NCBI GenBank assembly: GCA_964488555.1 | Contig: CAZAUF010000003.1 | Location: 62,001 to 126,000 of the forward strand | Reading direction: 5' to 3' | Source of the DNA: UBA2112 sp964488555 | GTDB taxonomy: Bacteria > Patescibacteriota > Saccharimonadia > Saccharimonadales > Saccharimonadaceae | DNA length: 64,000 nucleotides | Shown here: positions 41,638 to 50,079 of the stretch, one piece after another | Layout: each line of letters opens with the position of its first letter | Numbering within the stretch: the stretch's first letter is position 1 | Notes under the pieces: model-generated | Database searches by the model: none | What the model was told of the DNA's origin: nothing | What the model saw: only the letters and a program-made list of their open reading frames with translations | Position numbers and translations under genes: made by a program

Positions 41638-42648
41638 GCACACCTGGCCGTCGTACACGACAATGGACTGACCAGCCGCAACTGCACGTTGCGGCTGTTC
41701 CATTTTCAGGACACTGCCTTCGAGCCGTGCTTTGACGAGCGGCGCGCGGTGACGAACACGGATTTGGTAAGTAACAGATGCCTCTCCGCCAGCTGGTGGG
41801 TTGATCCAGTGAATATCCGAGAGTTCGATTTCCTTTTTCCAAAGAGACTCGTCATTTAGGTCGCGACTCACGTGGACTTCGTTTTTGTCCATGTCCTTGC
41901 CCACGACGTAGTACGGCAATCCGCCGCCGACATCCAGACCATGGCGTTGACCGAGAGTGTAAAATATCGCGCCGTCATGCGTGCCAACCGGCTCACCTGT
42001 TTGCTTGTCGATAATCGCACCTGGTTTTTGCTCGACATACTGGCTCAAAAAGTCACGGATGCCTATCTGTCCAACAAAACAAATGCCTTGGCTATCTGGC
42101 TTTGCCGCTGTCGTGAGTCCACGATCCTCCGCCATTTGTCGTACTTCCGGTTTGGTGTATTCACCCAGAGGAAACAGCGTCTTGCTCAACGCCTCTCCGG
42201 TGACTCGGTACAAAAAGTATGTCTGGTCTTTGTTGGCATCTTTTGCCATTTTTAGCACACCATCTTTTACTCGCGCGTAATGACCGGTCGCTATCATATC
42301 AGCACCGTGCTCGAGTGCCGCATCAATAAATAGTCGAAACTTCACTTCTTGATTACACATAATATCCGGATTTGGCGTGCGACCAGCTTTGTATTCGTCG
42401 ATCATGTAGTCCACGACTTTTTGCTTGTATTCGTTCTGAAAATCAAATACCTCAAAATCAATCCCGAGCTGCACAGCAACACGCTTGGCATCAGCCAGGT
42501 CGTCTGCCCAGGGACACTTAAGCCCCGGGAGGTCCTGGGTCCAGTTTTTCATATAGACGCCAGTAACGTCATATCCCTGCTCGACAAGCAGAGCAGCCGT
42601 CAAGCTGGAATCAACGCCACCGCTCATACCAACATACACTTTCGTCAT
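41605..42648 (-). CDS. mnmA: tRNA-specific 2-thiouridylase MnmA
   Basis: The 347-residue protein has the PP-loop GMSGGVDSS (8-16), the first catalytic Cys in NPDIMCNQEVKF and the second in SQGICFVGQIG, plus a C-terminal beta-barrel. It makes 2-thiouridine at position 34 of Glu, Gln and Lys tRNAs using sulfur from a cysteine desulfurase. Its ATG overlaps the stop of the ElyC-like gene by 4 bases, and the desulfurase gene lies just upstream, so sulfur donor and user are made together. tRNA-Glu(UUC), a natural substrate, is also in this window. Confidence 0.97.
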   Translation of the reverse strand: MTKVYVGMSGGVDSSLTAALLVEQGYDVTGVYMKNWTQDLPGLKCPWADDLADAKRVAVQLGIDFEVFDFQNEYKQKVVDYMIDEYKAGRTPNPDIMCNQEVKFRLFIDAALEHGADMIATGHYARVKDGVLKMAKDANKDQTYFLYRVTGEALSKTLFPLGEYTKPEVRQMAEDRGLTTAAKPDSQGICFVGQIGIRDFLSQYVEQKPGAIIDKQTGEPVGTHDGAIFYTLGQRHGLDVGGGLPYYVVGKDMDKNEVHVSRDLNDESLWKKEIELSDIHWINPPAGGEASVTYQIRVRHRAPLVKARLEGSVLKMEQPQRAVAAGQSIVVYDGQVCLGGGIVGVAE

Positions 42649-43259
42649 CTGCTACCTCCTAGATAAAAAGCACCGATTTTGACGAGCTCAGTAATTGCCA
42701 ACCACCAGCCAGTCGGCGTCAACCACCACCAGCCGTTCCATTGATTATCCGACTTTACAGGATGATTGATGATTTTCACATTTGTACCGGCACGCTCACC
42801 GAATTCAAGCCCGGCACGACGCTGATGATACGCCGACGTCACTAAAATCACTGATCGAATGCCTCTGCGTTCAAACAAAGATGTCGTGTTCGCAGCGTTT
42901 TCCTTGGTGGTTTCACTTGTTTCGTCGAGCAATATGTCACTTGCAGGCACACCAGCCTCTATCGCTTGACGCTTCATTGCTTCGGCATTGGACGGACCGG
43001 ACTTATCGGCAGCCGCGCCAGAAAAGACCAGCAATTGAGCCCAGTCGTTTTTGTAAAGTTCAATCGCTTGCGCCGTGCGCGCTCGCGTGTCGCCACCGCT
43101 AATAGCAACGATCGCGTCCACCGTCTCGCAATCTTGAGTAGTCGACGGATGGTCATCGCAGTGGCTTAAGCCATCGGGCCCGAGGTAGGCACCTAGACCA
43201 ATAATCACCATGGCACCTACGGTCACGAACGCGACAAGCATAAAGAGCAGCTTCGTCAT
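42645..43259 (-). CDS. ElyC/SanA/YdcF-family (DUF218) membrane protein
   Basis: A 204-residue protein with an N-terminal membrane helix (about 4-26) and the DUF218 core: DAIVAISGGDTRARTAQAIELY (about 48-69), GPSNAEAMKRQAIEAGVP, TKENAANT and LVTSAYHQRRA. The family is tied to envelope and undecaprenyl lipid functions but its chemistry is unclear. It is wedged between iscS and mnmA with 4-base overlaps on both sides, so the three form one operon even though its role seems unrelated to tRNA thiolation. Confidence 0.88.
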   Translation of the reverse strand: MTKLLFMLVAFVTVGAMVIIGLGAYLGPDGLSHCDDHPSTTQDCETVDAIVAISGGDTRARTAQAIELYKNDWAQLLVFSGAAADKSGPSNAEAMKRQAIEAGVPASDILLDETSETTKENAANTTSLFERRGIRSVILVTSAYHQRRAGLEFGERAGTNVKIINHPVKSDNQWNGWWWLTPTGWWLAITELVKIGAFYLGGSR

Positions 43260-44401
43260 GCCGCTACCCTTGCCTTTTCGCGCTCTACTTCCGCCTTGAT
43301 GGCATGAAATGCCTGGTCAATTGCTGCTTGGTCGGTACTCCTACCCAAACTCAATCGCAGACTGCCATCAGCCGTCGCGTCATCAAGCCCAATCGCCGTC
43401 AGTACGTGCGAACGCGTCCCCTTGTTAGCCGCGCACGCGCTGCCAGTTGCGACCAGAATGCCGCGTGCCTCAAGACCAAAAACAAGACGCTCGGCATCAA
43501 GACCAGGAAATGATATATGCAAGTGTCCACTCAAACGATGCTTCTGGTGACCCGACACGACTGCATCGGGAAAGATGTCACATAACTTGCGTTGCAGATC
43601 ATCACGCAGACCAGCAAGTCGAGCAACCTCTTCGCGACGATGCGCGTCGGCTTTGGTAAGTGCTGTCGCCATACCAATAACGCCGGCTACATTTTCGGTG
43701 CCACTTCTCAACCCAGCTTCTTGCCCGCCGCCGACAATCTGTGGCTTCAAGCGCACAGAGCGAGCTGCATAGAGCAGTCCGACCTGCTTTGGTCCATATA
43801 CTTTGGCAGCGTTGAGCGTGAGCATATCGACTCCTAGTCGCGTGACATGTAAGTCAAGCTGACCGGCACCTTGCGAAGCATCGCTATGTAGATATATTGG
43901 TGTCGTATTGCCATCGCTTAAACGCTGGGTACGAACCTGCTTGATGACTTCGGCTATTTTGCTAAGCGGTTGGATGGTGCCAATTTCGTTGTTTGCCAGA
44001 CCAACGCTGACAAGCCACGTATCGGGACGAATCGCCATCTTGATATCGTTTGGCGATACACGTCCTCGAGCATCAACCGACACAAGCGTATGCTCATACC
44101 GAACCGCCGCAGCGAGGACCGACTGATGCTCAATGGTTGGTGCGACAACATGCCCCTCTCCCGCACCAAATGCAAGGTTGATCGACTCGGTCGCACCAGC
44201 TGTCATGATCAGCTCACCCGAACGCGCCCCTATGACACCGGCAATCGCTGTCTTGGCAGCTTCGTATTCACGACGAACTGCCACAGCAGGCGCGTACGGA
44301 CTGGATGGGTTATAAAACTTCTCAGCAAAATACGGTTGTTGTGCCGCCAAAACATCCGGATCGAGCGGGGTTGCCGCCGCATGGTCAAGGTATATAGTCA
44401 T
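43256..44401 (-). CDS. iscS: Cysteine desulfurase (NifS/IscS class V aminotransferase)
   Basis: The 381-residue PLP enzyme has IYLDHAAATPLDP at the start, TAGATESINLAFGA, the PLP-stacking His in TIEHQSV, the PLP Lys in LNAAKVYGPKQVG and the catalytic Cys in ATGSACAANKG. The usual SGHK around the lysine reads NAAK here, a notable change beside a conserved residue. ATG 44401 is chosen because TATAAT ends 8 bases before it; in-frame GTG/TTG codons just upstream are less likely. It probably hands sulfur to MnmA, encoded two genes downstream. Confidence 0.94.
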   Translation of the reverse strand: MTIYLDHAAATPLDPDVLAAQQPYFAEKFYNPSSPYAPAVAVRREYEAAKTAIAGVIGARSGELIMTAGATESINLAFGAGEGHVVAPTIEHQSVLAAAVRYEHTLVSVDARGRVSPNDIKMAIRPDTWLVSVGLANNEIGTIQPLSKIAEVIKQVRTQRLSDGNTTPIYLHSDASQGAGQLDLHVTRLGVDMLTLNAAKVYGPKQVGLLYAARSVRLKPQIVGGGQEAGLRSGTENVAGVIGMATALTKADAHRREEVARLAGLRDDLQRKLCDIFPDAVVSGHQKHRLSGHLHISFPGLDAERLVFGLEARGILVATGSACAANKGTRSHVLTAIGLDDATADGSLRLSLGRSTDQAAIDQAFHAIKAEVEREKARVAA

Positions 44402-44419
44402 CACCAATGATTATAACAG

Positions 44420-44842
44420 TTACGCTACGAGCGGTTTACCCGTTGCCGGATCTCGGCGATAAATATCTCGTGCGACCTTTTCGTAATACAGATGGATCGC
44501 AGAAACTAGATTCGTCAGCTCCTGCCCCTCGATATAGTAGTACGGCGTATGATCCTGAACTTTCAAAATACCGTTTTCGTGAATTTCATATCGCGTCGTC
44601 GATGCTTCTCGCTTGCCGTCATCGCCAGTCCACTCCTCATACCAGACCCACGTGTTCAAATCGAGATTGAAAAATTGTCGGTAATGACCTTCTGGTATGG
44701 GACCGAACAGCTTGCCGCCAAGTTCGCTTTCGCGCTGAATAAGCTGACGTAGCGTCGGACGCATACGTAAACTGAAGCGCGGTAGACGCACATCATCAGC
44801 ACCAGTCAGTAAACGCAGTGATTTTTGCAGAAATCCAGCCAT
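44420..44842 (-). CDS. Conserved hypothetical protein, 140 aa
   Basis: A soluble protein with a basic N-terminal helix region, RESELGGKLFGPIPEGHYRQFFNLD and a Trp/Tyr-rich beta part (WVWYEEWTGDDGK, RYEIHENGILKVQ), ending in a helix (LVSAIHLYYEKVARDIYRRD). I believe similar proteins recur in Saccharibacteria, but the function is unknown. Its start shares one base with the stop of the 45186 gene, so they are coupled, downstream of metG and tatD. Confidence 0.75.
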   Translation of the reverse strand: MAGFLQKSLRLLTGADDVRLPRFSLRMRPTLRQLIQRESELGGKLFGPIPEGHYRQFFNLDLNTWVWYEEWTGDDGKREASTTRYEIHENGILKVQDHTPYYYIEGQELTNLVSAIHLYYEKVARDIYRRDPATGKPLVA

Positions 44843-45186
44843 CAGCTCGACTCTCCTATCGCTTGCTCACGCATCCATTTGATCAGTTGGTTGGTCTGCG
44901 CAATCCGACCCAACAACTCTTGCATTTCTTCGGGTGTTTGAGTTTTGTGTTCAAGTTCTGGTGCAGCCTGGTAATTGGCTGATACCGAATACTGCTGTGC
45001 ATCTGCGACGAGTTGATGTAGCTGCTCATCTCTACTGACTGCTACAGAATTCGTCTTAGCAGACGCTTTGCGCACATAGTGTCGTGCTTCGGGAGTACGA
45101 TTGAACCGATTGATATCAAATACGCTCCGATCTACGCGATCGGGTTGTGTGGAATCAGGACTGGCGACGTTGTTCGTGGGTACCAT
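44842..45186 (-). CDS. Hypothetical protein, 114 aa
   Basis: A small soluble protein with a disordered Asn/Ser/Pro/Asp start, an NRFNRTPEARHYVRKASA segment and a C-terminal amphipathic helix (TPEEMQELLGRIAQTNQLIKWM). ATG 45186 is chosen for GGAG about 6 bases upstream; a longer reading would overlap tatD. It lies between tatD and the 44842 gene and probably shares their transcript. No family recognised. Confidence 0.65.
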   Translation of the reverse strand: MVPTNNVASPDSTQPDRVDRSVFDINRFNRTPEARHYVRKASAKTNSVAVSRDEQLHQLVADAQQYSVSANYQAAPELEHKTQTPEEMQELLGRIAQTNQLIKWMREQAIGESS

Positions 45187-45244
45187 AGAAACTCCGGTTA
45201 ATCTGTCGTTTGTTTCCGTGTTTGTCTTGAACCTGAGAGATGCA

Positions 45245-46012
45245 CTATAGAGCGAATAGTGCTGTGGCATTCGCCGTGGTCGCCGCGGCCACGGTGGCAG
45301 GATCAACTCCTCTCACCATGGCGTGATGCTTTGCAACTTCACTCACAAATGCAGGCTCATTTATGGTACCACGATAAGGGGTGGGTGTCAAGAAAGGTGC
45401 ATCTGTTTCAAGTAGCATCTTTTCCAGCGGAATCGAGGCATACATTTTCTGCTGAGCAGCGTCTTTCGTAAACGTACTGATACCGTTGACACCGACATAG
45501 AGACCGCGTTCAAAACCTTTTTCTACATTCGCTTGCGTATCCGTGAAACTGTGTAGCTCACCACGGATGCCGCGGAAGTTATCAAAAATAGACCAAAAAT
45601 CATCAAACGCTTCTCGAACGTGAAAAATAATCGGTAAATCATGGTCAAGTGCCATCTGAATTTGCGCCTCGAGTGCTGCAATCTGCACGTCACGTGGACT
45701 GTGATTATAAAAATAGTCGAGCCCTATCTCTCCGACCGCGACTATTTTGCCATTCTCTATGAGCTGCGTTTCATTCGATAGAAGATCCCCGATCTTCCCA
45801 TAGCCGTCTTTGGCATCGTGCGGATGCACACCGACGGCAGCATACAGATTATCATGTCCAGCAATGAATTTCACAACATCCTCGCTGCTTTGCTGACTCG
45901 TACCGACACAAATCATTTTGAACACGCTGGCGTCCGCAGCACGCTGCAATACGTCTGCAACTGGCAGCGGATAATCAGACTCATGTATGTGGCAGTGGGT
46001 GTCAATAAGCAT
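45245..46012 (-). CDS. tatD: TatD-family metal-dependent hydrolase
   Basis: A 255-residue TIM-barrel protein with the metal ligands in place: DTHCHIH (4-10), AVGEIGLDYFYN (Glu), IIFHVREAFDDF (His), and LLETDAPFLTP (Asp). TatD proteins are 3'-5' DNA exonucleases or related hydrolases. The gene starts at the base following the metG stop. The grouping metG-tatD-rpfB/yabE-ksgA is widely kept in Gram-positive bacteria. Confidence 0.93.
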   Translation of the reverse strand: MLIDTHCHIHESDYPLPVADVLQRAADASVFKMICVGTSQQSSEDVVKFIAGHDNLYAAVGVHPHDAKDGYGKIGDLLSNETQLIENGKIVAVGEIGLDYFYNHSPRDVQIAALEAQIQMALDHDLPIIFHVREAFDDFWSIFDNFRGIRGELHSFTDTQANVEKGFERGLYVGVNGISTFTKDAAQQKMYASIPLEKMLLETDAPFLTPTPYRGTINEPAFVSEVAKHHAMVRGVDPATVAAATTANATALFAL

Positions 46013-47500
46013 TTACGCCCCTTTAGCTGCATGCGGATCGGGTGTGTGCTTGTAGATCTTCGGAAAAAGTACGCCCTCTTGCGGTACGACGACTCCAGTT
46101 TCAAACGTTTTGTGTATGTAATCAGCCGTGCGCGGCATAAATGGCACCAGCAGATCGGCCACTTGGAGTAGCGTACCGACAGCAGTCGCCAGTATCTCAC
46201 CTAAATGCTCAGCAGCATCTTGATCGTTCTCGCGACGCTTCGCAACTTCCCATGGTTTGACGTTTTCCAGGTAGCGATTGAGGCTGCGGACAGTCCCCCA
46301 TACATGATCGAGTGCTTCATTGAAGCGCAAATACTCCATGGCTTCGCGATATGGTTGCATGTCGTGTTCAGCCTGCGGTGCTTCGCCGATGACGCCCGCC
46401 TGATAGCGTGAGATCATACTTGCAACGCGTTGGACCAGATTGCCCAAATCATTTCCTAGCTCCGTATTGTATGCCGTCTCGAACTTCTCCCAGGTAAAAT
46501 CGCCGTCGTCTTGCGTCGGGATGTGGCGAGAGAAAAAGTAACGAAATGCATCGGCACCATACCCATCGATAATTTCAACTGGGTCAATCACATTACCAAC
46601 TGTCTTGCTGATTTTGGCTCCGCCGACATTGACAAATCCATGCACCAGCAATGTCCTCGGCAAATCAATACCTAGACCAAGCAGCATAGCTGGCCAAATC
46701 CCCGCGTGGAACCGCAGAATGTCTTTACCAATTACCTGCACCTCGGCAGGCCAATAATCCTGCCATTCGGGACGATCAGGGTAGCCAAGTACTGTGATGT
46801 AATTCGCCAATGCGTCTAGCCAGACATACATGATTTGCTCTGGGTCGTTCGGCACGGGCACTCCCCATGTCAAACTCTTTTTCGGACGACTGATACTGAC
46901 GTCTTTCAATCCGTCCTTCATCAACTCCAGGAATTCTTTTTTGCGGTATTCCGGCACGATACGCATCTTGTTCTTTTCGATGGCGGTCCGAATTTGATCC
47001 GTAAACGCGCTGGTTTTCAGATAGTAATTTTCCTCCGAAACTCGTTCGTACGGCTTCTGATGGTCAGGACAAACTCCGCTCGTCGCTTCGACTTCTTTAT
47101 CAGTAAAGAACGCCTCGTGACCCATGCAGTACCAGCCCTCGTACTTGCCCTTATAGATATATGGCGCAAGTTTTTGCCAGATCCACTGCACAGCCGCCAC
47201 GTGATGGTCATCGGTCGTTCGTACGAAATCCGTATACTCAGCACCGACTTTTTGCATCAGCTCCTGGAAGTTACCAATCATTTGGTCGGTGTAGGCTTTC
47301 GGTTCAAGTCCTGCTTCGGCGGCTTTGGCTGCGATTTTGTTGCCGTGTTCATCAGTACCCACCTGAAACCGCACCTGACGTCCGTTTTGCTTTTGGTACC
47401 TCGACCAGATATCTGCCAGCAGGTAGTCAAGTGCATTGCCGATATGTGGCTTACCATTCACATAAGGAATAGCGGTGGTTATGTATAAGTTTTTTCCCAT
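46013..47500 (-). CDS. metG: Methionyl-tRNA synthetase
   Basis: The 495-residue class I enzyme has the HIGH-type motif PHIGNAL, the KMSKS-type motif KISKTVGNVID and an anticodon-binding helical domain (PWEVAKRREND). There is no C-terminal dimerisation domain, as in many short MetRS. I chose ATG 47500 (MGKNLYITTA) because TATAAT ends 8 bases before it; an in-frame TTG at 47509 would sit next to the box. tatD follows without a gap. It lies between ksgA and tatD. Confidence 0.96.
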   Translation of the reverse strand: MGKNLYITTAIPYVNGKPHIGNALDYLLADIWSRYQKQNGRQVRFQVGTDEHGNKIAAKAAEAGLEPKAYTDQMIGNFQELMQKVGAEYTDFVRTTDDHHVAAVQWIWQKLAPYIYKGKYEGWYCMGHEAFFTDKEVEATSGVCPDHQKPYERVSEENYYLKTSAFTDQIRTAIEKNKMRIVPEYRKKEFLELMKDGLKDVSISRPKKSLTWGVPVPNDPEQIMYVWLDALANYITVLGYPDRPEWQDYWPAEVQVIGKDILRFHAGIWPAMLLGLGIDLPRTLLVHGFVNVGGAKISKTVGNVIDPVEIIDGYGADAFRYFFSRHIPTQDDGDFTWEKFETAYNTELGNDLGNLVQRVASMISRYQAGVIGEAPQAEHDMQPYREAMEYLRFNEALDHVWGTVRSLNRYLENVKPWEVAKRRENDQDAAEHLGEILATAVGTLLQVADLLVPFMPRTADYIHKTFETGVVVPQEGVLFPKIYKHTPDPHAAKGA

Positions 47501-47548
47501 TGGGGTCAATTATACCCTAAGCGAGCGAGAGAAGTAAGTGTGCCTGAC

Positions 47549-48310
47549 CTACTGGGCGACTAGCCGCAGCCAGTGGTCGATAGACAAGTCCTCGGCGCGA
47601 GCGTCAGGAGAGATTTCTGCTTTTTGCAAAAGTTCTTCCGCTTCCTGTTTCGATATAGCCAGGCCGCCAGCGAGTGAACTGCGAAGTTTTTTACGCTTGG
47701 CCGAAAAGCCAGCCTTGACCACACGGAAAAAAGCTTTTTCGTCTTCTGGTTTCACGAGCGGAGTCTTGCGAGTCTTCAATATCACGACTTGACTGTCAAC
47801 CTTGGGCGGCGGAGTAAATAGAGTGGCCGGAACAATGTCGCCAAGCGACGCCTCAGCATACACCTGCGCGCTGATAGCCAGGATACTCATGTCACCGGGC
47901 TCTGCCGCGATACGCTCGGCGACTTCCTTTTGTACCAGCAGTACGGCAATCGAAGGCTTATTGTCAGCCGTCATGAGTTTTTGGACGATTTTACTCGTAA
48001 TGTAGTAGGGCACATTGGCCACGACCTTATAGCCAGATGGTAGCTGCGAAAGGTCAAACGACAAGATGTCTTCATTAAAGACAGTTAAGTCTTTGCCGGG
48101 GAATTGTCCGGGGAGTTTACGCGCAAGTTCCGGATCAAATTCGACAGTGATCACCCTGCCCGCCTGACGCAGTAGCTCGGATGTCAATGTACCAAGCCCA
48201 GGACCGATTTCGAGCACAGTGTCATCCGGTGTCAGTTCGGCACAGTCCGCGATATGCGCCAAAACGTCGCGATCACGCAGCCAGTGTTGACCAAGCGATT
48301 TATCTGGCAC
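47549..48310 (-). CDS. rsmA: 16S rRNA dimethyladenosine transferase KsgA/RsmA
   Basis: The 253-residue protein has SLGQHWLRD at the start, LEIGPGLGTLTSELL (SAM loop), the catalytic NVPYYIT and FTPPPKVDSQVV, all KsgA hallmarks. It dimethylates two adenines in 16S helix 45. The GTG start at 48310 follows directly on the TAG of the RpfB-like gene (no gap), so translation is coupled. Compare the Erm-like paralogue at 13776 with NIPF. Confidence 0.96.
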   Translation of the reverse strand: MPDKSLGQHWLRDRDVLAHIADCAELTPDDTVLEIGPGLGTLTSELLRQAGRVITVEFDPELARKLPGQFPGKDLTVFNEDILSFDLSQLPSGYKVVANVPYYITSKIVQKLMTADNKPSIAVLLVQKEVAERIAAEPGDMSILAISAQVYAEASLGDIVPATLFTPPPKVDSQVVILKTRKTPLVKPEDEKAFFRVVKAGFSAKRKKLRSSLAGGLAISKQEAEELLQKAEISPDARAEDLSIDHWLRLVAQ

Positions 48311-49558
48311 CTACCACCAGCCTTTTTCTAGCTTGAACAGGTACGCTTCTTTCCAGCTGCCGTAGCGTTCCTTCGCATATGAATCTGCCCACTTGAGCTG
48401 TGTCACTGGGTTGGTTTGCCAGTCACTGCCAGCACTTTTCATCTTGTTGCCTGGGGTCGCTTGTACCAATCCATACCCTACATTTGCCGTACCCGAGTAA
48501 GCGCAATCTATAATCATACCCGCACCCTGTACACGGCATGGGTGCCAGCTACGATTCTCATGGTCGACTATGTATGTCACGAACCCGAAATCACTCTTTG
48601 CGATACCGGCAGCCGCCAGCCAATCCTGATGCGATCCTGCAGGAGGCGCTGCGCCAACCACGACGATTTGCTCTTTGGGCTTGTGTAGGACAACACTCTG
48701 GATAATCTTGCGACGCACTTCATGACCGTTCTTCATGATAATCTCATATGTCACGCTCTTTTTTCCTTTTGTACCGGCAGTTTGGACTTTTTTGTATCCA
48801 ACGGGACGATCTAGATCCTGAATTTCACGTGTTGAAAACGGTATGGATTCTTCTACCGTTGCTGTCTGTACGCCATTGCGCCATAGAGAAACTGTCATAC
48901 CTGCCGTGAGCGGTGCATCGACAGCAACCGACAGGCTATCATTCGGACCCAGGCGGATTCCTTTGTCTGTCAGCATTTGTCCTACCGTAGGCGCACGACT
49001 ATATGCAGTCGTCTCTGTTCCATAGAGATTGAGCTTGAAAGCTTTGGCACGTTCGACTATCAGAATCTCTCCGGCACCATCTGCCACCACGTCTCGGCTT
49101 TGGGTCAGTGTCGTGCCATCTTCGTCACGCAGTGCTACGCCCGCTGCCTTAGCAATACCGTCGGTAGTCTGTGCGGCAGTCATGACCTTTTGGCGCACCG
49201 CACCATCCACGACGATTATCGGACGAGCACGATAAACATTGACTGTATAATCGGTCGCAACCAGTTCCTGATCGAGCCCTGGCTCCACGATATCTTCAGC
49301 GACGACTGGAATCTTTGCGTCATTCAACGCGTCACGCACCGTCTGAGCGTGCGTCAAAATCACCTTGGACTGACCACGGTCATGAAACGTTACCAAGCGA
49401 CCGCCATGCGCAGCCGGGTCAGAGCTTGCAGCACCCGCCTGTCCTATGTATAGACAGCTGAGTAGTATGAAAAGCCCCCCGACCACTAGAAAGTTTCGAG
49501 GGTTGCGCCGTAGTACATGAGATAAACGAGTCGATATATTCATTCGCAAAACATCCAC
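48311..49558 (-). CDS. RpfB/YabE-like wall protein (DUF348, G5, lysozyme-like)
   Basis: A 415-residue exported protein: signal anchor (NFLVVGGLFILLSCLYIG), about three DUF348 repeats (about 60-220), a G5 domain (about 225-300), and a lysozyme-like C-terminal domain (about 310-415, with VDHENRSWHP, where the Glu is a likely catalytic residue, and GYGLVQATPGNKMKSAG). This is the layout of resuscitation-promoting factor RpfB of Actinobacteria and YabE of Firmicutes, which remodel peptidoglycan. GTG 49558 is chosen for TAAGGA 6-7 bases upstream; MNIST is an alternative. It is coupled to ksgA. Confidence 0.9.
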   Translation of the reverse strand: MDVLRMNISTRLSHVLRRNPRNFLVVGGLFILLSCLYIGQAGAASSDPAAHGGRLVTFHDRGQSKVILTHAQTVRDALNDAKIPVVAEDIVEPGLDQELVATDYTVNVYRARPIIVVDGAVRQKVMTAAQTTDGIAKAAGVALRDEDGTTLTQSRDVVADGAGEILIVERAKAFKLNLYGTETTAYSRAPTVGQMLTDKGIRLGPNDSLSVAVDAPLTAGMTVSLWRNGVQTATVEESIPFSTREIQDLDRPVGYKKVQTAGTKGKKSVTYEIIMKNGHEVRRKIIQSVVLHKPKEQIVVVGAAPPAGSHQDWLAAAGIAKSDFGFVTYIVDHENRSWHPCRVQGAGMIIDCAYSGTANVGYGLVQATPGNKMKSAGSDWQTNPVTQLKWADSYAKERYGSWKEAYLFKLEKGWW

Positions 49559-49602
49559 GTAGAATCCTTACCATTGTACCGAAATGAAGGTTACCCGACA
49601 AT

Positions 49603-50079
49603 CTATTTTATGTGAGTGAAATCTGTTATAGCTGCCTTTGCGATAATTGAAAGCGGCTCTGGCAGCTTATCCGTCGCAAACCATTCGGCAGCAATAATCT
49701 CTCTGGAATTATGGAGTTTTTTCGGCAGCGCAGATCGTTTGGCAGTGCCATGAAACAATGACGCATCAAACGGTATGGACAAGTCCGTTTTGGCAAACGT
49801 ATGCATGTGTTGCATGCGTGATTCGGGGATGTCTATACCTGTCTCTTCCAGGAGCTCACGCCGGGCAGCTGTTACTGGTTCTTCGCCACGTTTCATACCC
49901 CCGCCGGGCAATGACCATGCTCCATGAGATACCACGCCTTTTACAAGCAGCACTTCGTTTCGTTCGTTCGTAACCAACACTCGCACGCGAGCGCGTCCGG
50001 TCACGGCTGTATATATACGCAGAACAGCTATAGCAACGATACTTAACACCCGATGACGTCGGCCGTACTCTCGACTCAC
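49603..50079 (-). CDS. Nudix hydrolase
   Basis: A 158-residue protein with an N-terminal hydrophobic/basic helix (VLSIVAIAVLRIYTAVTG) and a Nudix domain containing the full box GGGMKRGEEPVTAARREL followed by LEETGI (about 70-92). It hydrolyses a nucleoside diphosphate derivative, substrate unknown. The start overlaps the pcrA stop by 4 bases. Confidence 0.88.
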   Translation of the reverse strand: MSREYGRRHRVLSIVAIAVLRIYTAVTGRARVRVLVTNERNEVLLVKGVVSHGAWSLPGGGMKRGEEPVTAARRELLEETGIDIPESRMQHMHTFAKTDLSIPFDASLFHGTAKRSALPKKLHNSREIIAAEWFATDKLPEPLSIIAKAAITDFTHIK

